This document shows positions 24,246 through 31,766 of a stretch of 39,069 bases of DNA, one piece after another; the stretch's first letter is position 1, and every line of letters starts with the position of its first letter. The DNA is from Sanguibacter inulinus. GTDB taxonomy: Bacteria > Actinomycetota > Actinomycetes > Actinomycetales > Cellulomonadaceae. The notes beneath the pieces are model-generated. The model was given only the letters and a program-made list of their open reading frames with translations, had not been told where the DNA came from and did not search any database. The translations under genes were made by a program, and so were the position numbers. The stretch is from positions 1-39,069 of the forward strand of contig NZ_JACBYE010000041.1 in assembly GCF_013415325.1 (NCBI RefSeq), in the 5' to 3' direction.

Positions 24246-25351
24246 CTCGGGTTCCTCCGGGGTGCGAGGCGCACGTTGGGCAGCACGGGCGCGGGGAGCG
24301 GTGCGCCGTCGTAGCCGACGACGGTCCCGAACCTAGCGTCCTGGCCGGTGCCCGTCGATGGTGACTCCTGCCCGCCGGACCCGGCTCGGGCCCCGGGCGC
24401 CCCGAGAGTGTCGAGCGTCTCGAGGGTGTCGCGGTCGGCGCGACCGATCTGGCGCTGCCAGTCTGCCCGGGCGGCGACGACCTCGTCGTGGCTGCGCCCG
24501 ACGAAGTTCCACCACATGACGATCTCCTCGGTCGACGGCCGGCCACCGACGAGCACGAGCCTGGCGCGGCCCGTGGTCGTCAGCACGACCTCGTGCCGGC
24601 CGGGGGCGAGATAGCCGAGGTTGTCGGCGGCGAGGGGGCTCCCGTCGACGGTGACCTCGTCGCCCGAGTCCACGAGGAAGGCGTGCTCGTGCTCGGGGTC
24701 GACGGCGAGCGTGAAGCGGGTCCCCGGGTCGAGGTCGATCTGCGCACCGACGATCTCGGAGTACGTCGTCGCCGGGGACTCCATGCGCTCGACGACGCCG
24801 AGGCCCGGCTGCGCGGGGAGCGCGCCGAGGAACACCTGCAGCCGGACCCCGTCGACCTGCACGACGGGCAGGTCGTCGTGGTGCTCGAAGGCCGGGGCGA
24901 CCCCCGCGCTCGCGTGCGGGAGCGCTGTCCACAGCTGGACCCCGTGGAGGGTCGTGGTGGTCCGGTCGTCGGGCGAGTGCTCGGAGTGCGAGATCCCGCG
25001 GCCTGCGGTCATGAGGTTGAGCTCGCCAGGCCGCACGAGGCAGGCAGAGCCGACGGAGTCGTGGTGCTCGATCTCGCCGCCGAACAGCCACGTCACGGTC
25101 TGCAGACCCGTGTGCGGGTGCGGGGGCACCTGCATCCCCGGGCCTGTGGTCACGTCGTCAGGGCCGAAGTGGTCGAGGAAGCACCAGGCGCCCACGAGGC
25201 TCCGCGACCGCTGCGGGAGGGTCCGGCGGACGGTCATCGCCCGGGCTCCGCCGAGCGGCACCTCGCGCGGCTCGAGGACCTCGAGGGCCGTCGTCGGGCC
25301 AGGGAGGGCGACGCAGGTCTGCTCGTCGGGGGCGCTGTCGAGGTTGCTCAC
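24242..25351 (-). CDS. Pirin family protein
   Basis: This 369-residue bicupin has the metal-binding pattern PPHPHTGLQTVTWLF and LMTAGRGISHSEHS of pirins in its first half, and the pirin C-terminal domain in the second. Some pirins oxidise quercetin, others act as cofactors; the role here is unknown. GTG 25349-25351 is preferred over the farther start, because the extension is Cys/Gly-rich junk-like sequence. TACCCT lies 6 nt upstream, suggesting a leaderless mRNA. The stop overlaps the CTG start of the acyltransferase, so the two are probably co-translated. Confidence 0.88.
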   Translation of the reverse strand: MSNLDSAPDEQTCVALPGPTTALEVLEPREVPLGGARAMTVRRTLPQRSRSLVGAWCFLDHFGPDDVTTGPGMQVPPHPHTGLQTVTWLFGGEIEHHDSVGSACLVRPGELNLMTAGRGISHSEHSPDDRTTTTLHGVQLWTALPHASAGVAPAFEHHDDLPVVQVDGVRLQVFLGALPAQPGLGVVERMESPATTYSEIVGAQIDLDPGTRFTLAVDPEHEHAFLVDSGDEVTVDGSPLAADNLGYLAPGRHEVVLTTTGRARLVLVGGRPSTEEIVMWWNFVGRSHDEVVAARADWQRQIGRADRDTLETLDTLGAPGARAGSGGQESPSTGTGQDARFGTVVGYDGAPLPAPVLPNVRLAPRRNPS

Positions 25352-25405
25352 GCTGCGAGGGTATCGGGTGCCGCCCGCGAGGTGTCCTTGCCCAGGTGGA
25401 AGGGG

Positions 25406-25484
25406 TTTCCCACAAGGTTGTCCACAGCCTGTGCACCGCAAACCTCGCATCACCCACAAGCCTGTGGACGCATTCTGTGGATAA
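25406..25484. other. Cluster of DnaA-box-like sequences
   Basis: Within 79 bp there are TTTCCCACA (25406-25414), TTGTCCACA (25418-25426) and TCACCCACA (25450-25458) on the plus strand. On the minus strand there are GCGTCCACA (25463-25471) and a perfect TTATCCACA (25476-25484). The consensus is TTATCCACA. The cluster is in the gap upstream of the pirin gene. No dnaA, dnaN, rpmH or parAB lies nearby, so this is not an obvious oriC; a DnaA titration or regulatory site is possible. Confidence 0.65.
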
Positions 25485-25509
25485 CTCTCCGGCCTGCGAC
25501 GACCTCGTC

Positions 25510-25526
25510 TGCTGGTGGTGCCAGCA
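25510..25526 (-). terminator. Small hairpin after hypothetical gene
   Basis: TGCTGG (25510-25515) and CCAGCA (25521-25526) form a 6-bp stem with a 5-nt loop, 24 nt past the stop of the minus-strand hypothetical gene. Weak candidate. Confidence 0.35.
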
Positions 25527-25549
25527 CCGACCCGGCCGGCACTCTCGCG

Positions 25550-26446
25550 CTAGACCCCGACAGCAAATCCCGCGTCGTCGAGCACAGTGCCGGCGACGGC
25601 CCGCTCGAAGACCGCAGCGACCTTCTCGACCACTGGCGCGATGCGGCTCCGGGCCACCACGTGCAGCGAGGACGGATGGTCCGAGGCCTCGTCCTCTGGG
25701 CTCCCGGACCTCCAGCGGACCGCGTAGGCGAAGGGCCCCGAGTCGCGCCACGGCAGCTGGAGGAGGGCCGGCGGCAGGGCGTCGGTGCGGCTGAGGCTGA
25801 CCTCGACGGTGCCGTCGTAGGGCGTCTGCGTCGTGATCGTCCAGGCGACAGGCCCACCGTCCGTGGGCGCGGACTGCGCGGAGACGACGGCCTGGACGAG
25901 GACCGTGCGGACGAGCGCGAGGGCGTGCTGGGGCGGCAACGAGTGCGCGCTGTAGAGCGTGCGGTCGACCGACTGCCCGGCGTCGGGCACGACGGCCTGC
26001 GTGCGGCCGCTCTCGAGGACGGCGCCGTGGGCGTGACGCGCGGCGGCAGCCACCCAGGCGAGGACCCGGGCGGCCTCGCGCTCCTGCTCCTCGGGCGTCC
26101 CCTCACCCGTCGGCCGCACGACGTATCCCTCCACGTGCCGAGGTGGGAGCACGTAGGTGACGGTGTCTTCGGCGGTGAGCGGGTGGGGTCCTGTGAGCAC
26201 GTGGCCCGGGGCGAGCCGGAGCGTCCCGGGAGTGGCCTCGGGCTGCGCAGCCATGCCGCGGAACCGAGCGCCGCGCAGCGGCACGACCCGCGAGGTCGCG
26301 GTGTCGAGGCTGACGGGCTCGACCAGCCAGTCGGCGTCCGGGAACCACGCCCGGACGAGCGTCATGACGTCGACGTGGGCGGGCAGGGCGAGGAGGTGGT
26401 CTCCCGTGCGGCTGCCAGGGCCGAGCCTGTCGAGGAGTGCTGTCAT
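25550..26446 (-). CDS. Hypothetical protein, paralogue of 17330-18460
   Basis: This 298-residue soluble protein has no recognised catalytic motif. It matches the larger hypothetical beside dcd in order and content: EREAARVLAWVAAAARHAHGAV, VVPDAGQSVDRTLYSAHSLPP, FAYAVRWRSGSPEDE and IAPVVEKVAAVFERAVAGTVLDD each have counterparts. It lacks part of that protein's N-terminus and middle. TAGTGT lies 6 nt before ATG 26444-26446, so it may be leaderless. It is divergent from the TetR gene at 26648. Function unknown. Confidence 0.7.
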   Translation of the reverse strand: MTALLDRLGPGSRTGDHLLALPAHVDVMTLVRAWFPDADWLVEPVSLDTATSRVVPLRGARFRGMAAQPEATPGTLRLAPGHVLTGPHPLTAEDTVTYVLPPRHVEGYVVRPTGEGTPEEQEREAARVLAWVAAAARHAHGAVLESGRTQAVVPDAGQSVDRTLYSAHSLPPQHALALVRTVLVQAVVSAQSAPTDGGPVAWTITTQTPYDGTVEVSLSRTDALPPALLQLPWRDSGPFAYAVRWRSGSPEDEASDHPSSLHVVARSRIAPVVEKVAAVFERAVAGTVLDDAGFAVGV

Positions 26447-26622
26447 GCCCGGACACTACGAGGCGCAGAATGCCGGGAGGTTTCCGGCGTGCAACGGGTC
26501 GCGAACGTCTGCCGCAGCTCGGCCGCAGCTCGGACGCAGCTCGGAGGCACGGCTGACGCACGGACCGTCGTGCCACGTCAGGGGCTGCGCGCAGCCGCGG
26601 AATCCCGCCGATGTGCATGTTC

Positions 26623-26645
26623 TGACACTCCGTGGGATGCTGTCA
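26623..26645 (+). promoter_or_regulatory. Possible TetR operator
   Basis: TGACA (26623-26627) and TGTCA (26641-26645) form short inverted half-sites ending 2 nt before the TetR start codon. The position suits autoregulation, but the repeat is short. Confidence 0.3.
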
Positions 26646-26647
26646 CA

Positions 26648-27250
26648 ATGCCGAAGATCATCGGTGGGTCACTCCACGAGCACCGCGAACAGACACGCCA
26701 ACGACTCTTCACGGCACTGTCCACCCTCATGTCGGAGCGTGGTTTCGACGCGATCTCCTTCGCCGACATCGCCGCAGCAGCCGGTGTCGGACGGACCGCC
26801 GTCTACAACCACTTCTCGGACAAAGAAGCCCTGCTCATGGGTTTCATCACCTTCGAGACCGAGCGCTACGTCGAGACGCTGCGCAGGTCCCTCGAGGACG
26901 TCGAGACCCCCGTGCTGCGCCTGCGGACCTACGTCCAGGCGCACGCCCGGCTCAAGCGTGTGTTCCACGTGGCACCAGGACCAGACCTGCGCACTGTGCT
27001 GTCCCGCGGCACCCAGCAGCGCCTGCGCGAGCACGCCGTCGTGGTCGAGGAGATCCTGCGGGAGATCCTCGTCGCCGGCATCGCCCGCGGTGACTTCCCC
27101 GAGCAGGACATCGCGACGACGGTCGCGCTCATCAACGCGTGCCTGTCCGGCCGGCAGATCCCCGAGGAGCAGCCGGCCCGCGACCGCGCGATCCTGGCGA
27201 CGGAGTCCTTCGTGCTGCGCGCCGTCGGCGTCGAGCCCGCGCACGCCTGA
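26648..27250 (+). CDS. TetR-family transcriptional regulator
   Basis: This is a 200-residue regulator. The HTH (about 15-60) contains ISFADIAAAAGVGRTAVYNHFSDKEALL, a canonical TetR recognition helix; the remainder is an all-alpha ligand/dimer domain of unknown specificity. ATG 26648 has no good Shine-Dalgarno and may be leaderless. It is divergent from the hypothetical gene at 26446, which it might control. Confidence 0.9.
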   Translation: MPKIIGGSLHEHREQTRQRLFTALSTLMSERGFDAISFADIAAAAGVGRTAVYNHFSDKEALLMGFITFETERYVETLRRSLEDVETPVLRLRTYVQAHARLKRVFHVAPGPDLRTVLSRGTQQRLREHAVVVEEILREILVAGIARGDFPEQDIATTVALINACLSGRQIPEEQPARDRAILATESFVLRAVGVEPAHA

Positions 27251-27355
27251 GGACACCGCCGCCCGTCAGCGGGCGCAGCCCGGGCAGGCATCGTCCCTCT
27301 CCGACCAGGTTTAATCCGTTGACCGCCGTCGGCGCCCCCGACGAGCATCGTCCGC

Positions 27356-28480
27356 ATGACCTCTCGCCCCGGCTGGACCGTCCGCCCGATCTCGATCCCC
27401 GACTCCCTCGACTCCCCCGACGCCTGGGTGCTGCACGGGCTCGTCGCCGTCCAGCGTGAGGTCCACGAGGCGAGCTGGGGGCACGCGGACCTGCACCTCC
27501 CGGCCGAGATGCGGCTGGCCGTGATGCGCGACCAGATGCGCACCGAGCGCCTCGGCTTCGTCGCCGTCCGTGACCCTCTGCCCCAGACCCCGGGGCCTGA
27601 GGACGTCCTGGGCGTCTCGCTCGTCACCATGGAGCGCACGGGAAACACGCACGCGGCGAGCATGGGTGTCCTGGTCCGCCCGGAGCGGGTGCACGAGGGG
27701 ATCGGCACGGCCCTCGCCGACGCGACCGAGGCGGCCGTCGCGGCCAAGGGACGCACGACGGTGATCCTCGACATCGAGCACCCGGGCGAGCCGCCCGTGG
27801 ACGCACCCGACGTGGTCACGCCGCCGACCGGAGCCGGGCGGATCGCCGGAGACGCGGCCGGGGTCGCCTTCGCCCGTGGTCGTGGGTACTCGCTCGAGCA
27901 GGGCGAGAGGTTCAGCACGCTGCACCTGCCCCTCCCAGACGACAGCGTGGTCGACACGTTCTTGACCGAGTCCCTCGCCGCAGCGGGTGACGACTACGAG
28001 ACCGTGACGTGGCAGAACACCTGCCCGGAGGAGCTCGTCGAGGAGATGTCCGCGCTCGCGACCCTCATGACGACCGCCGTCCCCGTGGCCGGGCTCGACC
28101 TGGTCGAGCACGTGTGGACCGTCGAAGAGCTCCGTCAGCAGGAGGCGACCAACCGTGAGGCCGGGCACGACACCCTCGTGACAGCGGTGCGGCACCGCCC
28201 GTCGGGCGGGCTCGTGGCGTACAGCGAGATCGCGATGCCCACGCTGTACCGCTGGCTAGCGTTCCAGGACGACACCCTCGTGGACCCGGCTCACCGGGGC
28301 CACAGGCTCGGCATGCTCATGAAGGCGAAGAACCTCGTCGAGCTCCGCACGCTGCGCCCCGAGCTCGCGCGGCTGCACACGTGGAACGCCGAGGAGAACC
28401 GCCACATGCTCTCGATCAACGAGGCTCTCGGCTTCGAGCCCACGGGCGTGGTCGCGCTGTGGCAGAAGAAGCTGGTCTGA
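27356..28480 (+). CDS. Two-domain GNAT acetyltransferase
   Basis: This 374-residue protein has two GNAT folds. The first (about 60-190) has VLVRPERVHEGIGTALADATEAAV in the acetyl-CoA loop position. The second (about 220-374) has DPAHRGHRLGMLMKAKNLVELR and the closing TWNAEENRHMLSINEALGFEPTG, the usual acetyl-CoA and C-terminal motifs. The shape resembles MshD-type double GNATs of actinobacteria, but it is not clearly mycothiol synthase. The acceptor is unknown. ATG 27356 is the only sensible start; initiation signals are weak. Confidence 0.8.
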   Translation: MTSRPGWTVRPISIPDSLDSPDAWVLHGLVAVQREVHEASWGHADLHLPAEMRLAVMRDQMRTERLGFVAVRDPLPQTPGPEDVLGVSLVTMERTGNTHAASMGVLVRPERVHEGIGTALADATEAAVAAKGRTTVILDIEHPGEPPVDAPDVVTPPTGAGRIAGDAAGVAFARGRGYSLEQGERFSTLHLPLPDDSVVDTFLTESLAAAGDDYETVTWQNTCPEELVEEMSALATLMTTAVPVAGLDLVEHVWTVEELRQQEATNREAGHDTLVTAVRHRPSGGLVAYSEIAMPTLYRWLAFQDDTLVDPAHRGHRLGMLMKAKNLVELRTLRPELARLHTWNAEENRHMLSINEALGFEPTGVVALWQKKLV

Positions 28481-28492
28481 GACGACAGGCTA

Positions 28493-28511
28493 AGAGGGTA
28501 GGCAACCCTAA
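28493..28511 (+). promoter_or_regulatory. DtxR/IdeR-type iron box
   Basis: AGAGGGTAGGCAACCCTAA matches 14 of 19 positions of the consensus TTAGGTTAGGCTAACCTAA and keeps the central dyad. It lies about 100 nt upstream of the heme oxygenase gene, so repression by iron-loaded DtxR/IdeR is expected. Confidence 0.75.
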
Positions 28512-28609
28512 CCTCGATGGGGTACCGTTCCTGACAACGCGTCACCTCGGCCCGCTGGCCGTCGTCGACAGTGCCAGCGCATGCCCGCGTACCCGACCGA
28601 GGAGGACAC

Positions 28610-29260
28610 GTGACGATTCTCGCCACCGACCGCCCCACCCTGTCCAGCCGGCTCCGCGAGGGCACCCGTGAAGAGCACGAGAGCGCCGAGAGCTCCGGGT
28701 TCATCAGCAGGCTCATGTCCGGTGGGCTGAGCGTCGACGCCTACGTGGCGCTCGCCTCGCAGCAGTTCTTCGTCTACTCGGCCCTCGAGGCGATCGCCGA
28801 CGACGTCCGCACCCTCCCGCAGGGCTCGTCGCTGCTCTTCGACGAGCTGACCCGCACCCCGTCGATCGCCCGCGACCTCGAGCACCTGGTCGGCCCCGAC
28901 TGGCGTGCGATCGTCATGCCGCTGCCCGCGACGGTCCGCTACGTCGAGGCTCTCGAGGCGAGCGCCACCTCGCTCCCCCGCTACGCCGCGCACGCCTACA
29001 CGCGGTACCTCGGCGACCTGTCCGGCGGGCAGATCATCAAGCGGATGCTCGAGCGCCACTACGGCCTGGGCCCTGAGGGCATCACGTTCTACTCCTTCGA
29101 GGAGATCCCGAAGTCCAAGCCCTTCAAGGACGTGTACCGCGAGCGCCTCGACGGCCTCGAGCTCGACGAGGAGCAGCTCGCCGAGGCGGTCGCCGAGGCG
29201 AAGGGCGCGTTCCGCCTCAACCAGGACCTCTTCGCAGACCTCGGCGCGCAGCACTGCTGA
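28610..29260 (+). CDS. hmuO: Heme oxygenase (biliverdin-producing)
   Basis: This 216-residue heme oxygenase opens heme to biliverdin, CO and iron. H23 in REGTREEHESAESSGF is the expected proximal heme ligand, and YLGDLSGGQIIKRMLERHYG is the flexible distal-helix motif of the HmuO/HO-1 family. GTG 28610 follows GGAGG by 4-5 nt; the upstream ATG at 28581 is out of frame and the in-frame extension lacks a ribosome site. An iron box lies upstream, indicating use under iron limitation. No heme uptake genes are in the window. Confidence 0.95.
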   Translation: MTILATDRPTLSSRLREGTREEHESAESSGFISRLMSGGLSVDAYVALASQQFFVYSALEAIADDVRTLPQGSSLLFDELTRTPSIARDLEHLVGPDWRAIVMPLPATVRYVEALEASATSLPRYAAHAYTRYLGDLSGGQIIKRMLERHYGLGPEGITFYSFEEIPKSKPFKDVYRERLDGLELDEEQLAEAVAEAKGAFRLNQDLFADLGAQHC

Positions 29261-29335
29261 GGCACGCGTCCCCTGCGCGCTGTCCTCGTCGGAGCGCGTC
29301 CAGCCGGCCCTGCCTCTCCAGCCAGCGCCCTCTCG

Positions 29336-30106
29336 TCAGAGCACCTCGCGCGCGTACGCCGCCATCGCGTCGCGCACGAACACCGCCGTCCCCTCCCCCG
29401 CCCAGTCGTAGGCGGCCGTGAAGCGCGGGTCCGCGACGTACATCTCGCCGATCCCGGTGAAGTACTCGGCCGTGACCCCCGACTGACCGGTGGCCGTGGC
29501 CGACACCGCCAGCCAGGAGTGCTGGCGGCGGGTCACCGCGCGCACCTCGTCGCTGTCGGGGGCCAGGCCTGCCGCGCGGGCGTCGGCGTAGGCCTGGGCG
29601 ATCGAGCGCTGCTCGGCGAGGAAAGCCGTCCTCTCGTCCTGGGTCATCCCGGACCACCACGCGTCCCCGGCGCGGTACGCGTCCTTGCCCCATCTCTGCT
29701 CGACCTCGCCGCGGTAGGCGGTGTGGTCGAAGCCTGCGAACATGCGTGAGGGCACGAGGGCCTCCTTCGTCGTGAGCGTGTCGATCGTGGTCCGGACGGA
29801 CCCGATCTGGTCGGTGATCCTGCGCCTCTCGGACTCGAGCCAGGCGAGGTGGGCGCGCAGCGCGTGCGCCTCGTCCTGGTCGGAGTCGAGGGCCTCGGCG
29901 ATCGCCTGGAGCCCGAGACCGAGGTCGCGGAGCATGAGGATGCGCTGGAGCCTGACGAGCCCCGCAGCGTCGTAGCAGCGGGCGCCGCCGTGCGCTGTCC
30001 TGCTCGGCGTGAGCAGACCGATCGCGTCGTAGTGCCGCAGCGTCCTGCTCGTGGTGCCGGTGAGGCGGGCCACCTCCTGGATCGGCCAGTCCCTCTGCGT
30101 CGTCAT
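29336..30106 (-). CDS. MerR/TipAL-type regulator with TipAS domain
   Basis: This 256-residue regulator has a winged HTH (about 5-75; IQEVARLTGTTSRTLRHYDAIGLL), a linker coiled coil (about 80-110) and a TipAS-like antibiotic-recognition domain (about 130-250; AEYFTGIGEMYVADPRFTAAY). TipAL homologues bind thiopeptides or other drugs and activate their own promoter. ATG 30104-30106 is taken as the start because the -10 lies 7 nt before it; an upstream GTG (30112) is also possible. The promoter has the 19-bp spacer with internal dyad typical of MerR activators. Confidence 0.9.
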   Translation of the reverse strand: MTTQRDWPIQEVARLTGTTSRTLRHYDAIGLLTPSRTAHGGARCYDAAGLVRLQRILMLRDLGLGLQAIAEALDSDQDEAHALRAHLAWLESERRRITDQIGSVRTTIDTLTTKEALVPSRMFAGFDHTAYRGEVEQRWGKDAYRAGDAWWSGMTQDERTAFLAEQRSIAQAYADARAAGLAPDSDEVRAVTRRQHSWLAVSATATGQSGVTAEYFTGIGEMYVADPRFTAAYDWAGEGTAVFVRDAMAAYAREVL

Positions 30107-30113
30107 GCCCACG

Positions 30114-30148
30114 ACGCTAGGGCTTGACGCTGCGTCAACGTCAAGCCC
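30114..30148 (-). promoter_or_regulatory. MerR-type self-activated promoter
   Basis: On the minus strand TTGACG (30144-30139) and TAGCGT (30119-30114) are exactly 19 nt apart. GGGCTTGACG (30120-30129) and its perfect complement (30139-30148) form a 10-bp dyad that lies across the spacer and -35, the classic MerR layout. Confidence 0.85.
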
Positions 30149-30208
30149 TCACCCGCGACACGTCTGCCGGACCCCCGCTGAACGGCGCGAGACTGGCAGA
30201 CTGGAGCC

Positions 30209-30976
30209 ATGCAGACATCGGGGCGGACGCGGTCACGGCGCCGCTCGCGCCGTGTCGAGTTCGTCGCCGACCCGGTCCTCGGACTGACCGTCCGCAAGCC
30301 CGCGACCCGCGCCACCTACGGGGTGCACGCGCTGCTCACCCACCTCACCAACGTCGGCTTCGCGGGTGCACCTCGGTCCTTCGGCGTCGACGAGCAAGAA
30401 CGTCACGTCCTCGAGTACATCCCGGGGTCGACGGCCGACGAGGACGCGCCCTTCGACCACGCCGAGCTGACCCGCCTCGGCGAGCTCGTGCGGGACCTCC
30501 ACGACGCCGCAAAGTCCTTCGAGCCGCCGCCGGGCGTGCAGTGGCACGTGACCATCCCGTCGACCAGCACAGAGCTCGTGTGCCACAACGACATCTCGCC
30601 GTGGAACCTCGTGCGCGACGGCGAGCGCTGGGTGCTGCTCGACTGGGACGGCGCCGGTCCGGGCTCTCGCGTCGACGAGCTCGCCTCGGTCGGCCAGGCC
30701 TTCTTGCCCCTCCAGCCCGACGGCGACCCGCACCGGGACGGCGAGCGCCTGCGCTCCCTCGTCGACGGATACGGACTGACCGCCGGCCAGCGCCCGAGCC
30801 TCGTCCAGGCGGCAGCCGACCACACGCGCGGCGTGTACGACCTCCTGGTCGACGGCAGCCGCACGGGGGCGGAGCCGTGGGCCTCCCTCTACGCGGCCGG
30901 GCACGCCAAGCACTGGAAGTCGGCGGCAGACTACGTGCTCCGTCACCGGGGCGAGCTGCGGGCCGCGCTGCGCTGA
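30209..30976 (+). CDS. APH-family phosphotransferase
   Basis: This 255-residue protein-kinase-like phosphotransferase has the catalytic loop VCHNDISPWNLV (Asp base) and the metal-binding LLDWDGAG. The N-lobe is short: the adenine-lobe Lys may be in LTVRKPATRATYGVH. Such enzymes phosphorylate small molecules, sometimes aminoglycosides or macrolides, but the substrate is unknown here. ATG 30209 lies just after CTGGAGCC. It is divergent from the MerR/TipAL gene, so a drug-response link is conceivable but unproven. Confidence 0.82.
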   Translation: MQTSGRTRSRRRSRRVEFVADPVLGLTVRKPATRATYGVHALLTHLTNVGFAGAPRSFGVDEQERHVLEYIPGSTADEDAPFDHAELTRLGELVRDLHDAAKSFEPPPGVQWHVTIPSTSTELVCHNDISPWNLVRDGERWVLLDWDGAGPGSRVDELASVGQAFLPLQPDGDPHRDGERLRSLVDGYGLTAGQRPSLVQAAADHTRGVYDLLVDGSRTGAEPWASLYAAGHAKHWKSAADYVLRHRGELRAALR

Positions 30977-31019
30977 GACGCGCGCTCTCCCCGCAGCAGG
31001 CCGCTAGCCTCGCTGCACC

Positions 31020-31682
31020 TCAGCCCAGCAACAACCCCACCAGCTCTTCAGGCGTCTGCACGACCGCGAGCGGCGCAGCCTCGTCGATCTCTCCAGCAGG
31101 CGCATAGCCCCAGGCGACGCTCACGGTCTCGATGCCGTGCTGGCGTGCGCCGAGGACGTCGTGCTCGCGGTCGCCGACCATGACGATGCGCTCGGGGGCA
31201 GGCAGCCCGCGCTCGGTCGCGGCCATGGTGTCGAGGGCGTGGGCGACGACGTCGGCCTTGGTGCTGCGGGTGCCGTCCATGCTCGCGCCGCACACGGCCT
31301 CGAAGAACCCGTCGAGCTCGAAGTGCTCGACGATCTGCCGCGCGAAGATCTCCGGCTTGGACGTCGCCACGCACAACCGGAGCCCCGCGGCGCGCAGCGC
31401 GGTGAGGGCGTCGACGATCCCGGGGTACACGCTGTTGTCGAACATGCCGCCGCGGGTGAAGGCCGACCTGTACGCGGTGATCAGCTCGGGCACACGCTCG
31501 AGCGGCACACCGTTGCGCACGACGCTCTCCTCGATCGGCGGCCCGACGAACAGGGCGAGGGCCTCCTCGGAGGGGCGCGGGATGTCGAGGGCGTCGTAGG
31601 CGTGCTCGATCGAGGCGATGATGCCGGGTGCGGAGTCGGTCAGGGTGCCGTCGAGGTCGACGAGGGCGAGGTCGTAGCGCAT
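31020..31682 (-). CDS. HAD hydrolase, phosphoglycolate-phosphatase-like
   Basis: This 220-residue HAD phosphatase has nucleophile D9 and acid D11 in LVDLDGTLTDS, motif II Thr in LCVATSKPE, and motif III/IV in VMVGDREHDVLGARQHG. The helical cap (about 20-90) is of the Gph/PGMB class. AGAGGA upstream of ATG 31680-31682 is a fair ribosome site. Substrate likely a small phosphomonoester. Confidence 0.88.
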   Translation of the reverse strand: MRYDLALVDLDGTLTDSAPGIIASIEHAYDALDIPRPSEEALALFVGPPIEESVVRNGVPLERVPELITAYRSAFTRGGMFDNSVYPGIVDALTALRAAGLRLCVATSKPEIFARQIVEHFELDGFFEAVCGASMDGTRSTKADVVAHALDTMAATERGLPAPERIVMVGDREHDVLGARQHGIETVSVAWGYAPAGEIDEAAPLAVVQTPEELVGLLLG

Positions 31683-31689
31683 GCGTCGA

Positions 31690-31766
31690 TCCTCTCAGGC
31701 TGGCGCGAGCCTCACGCGCGCTGGCGCCGCTACCTGCCCTGGCCCGGCTACCCCGCTACCCCCGCA
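31690..31766. repeat. Short tandem repeat on the thioredoxin/NHL stop codon
   Basis: On the minus strand GGGGGTAGC and GGGGTAGC lie in tandem, the first carrying the TAG stop (31758-31756). Diverged units such as GCAGGTAGC and GGCGCCAGC follow with a period of about 9 nt. It is the weakest of the six stop-codon arrays. Confidence 0.5.

Noticed and set aside
25406-25484. DnaA-box cluster as the chromosomal oriC
   Set aside because: No dnaA, dnaN, gyrB, rpmH or parAB nearby, and only five boxes, most imperfect.
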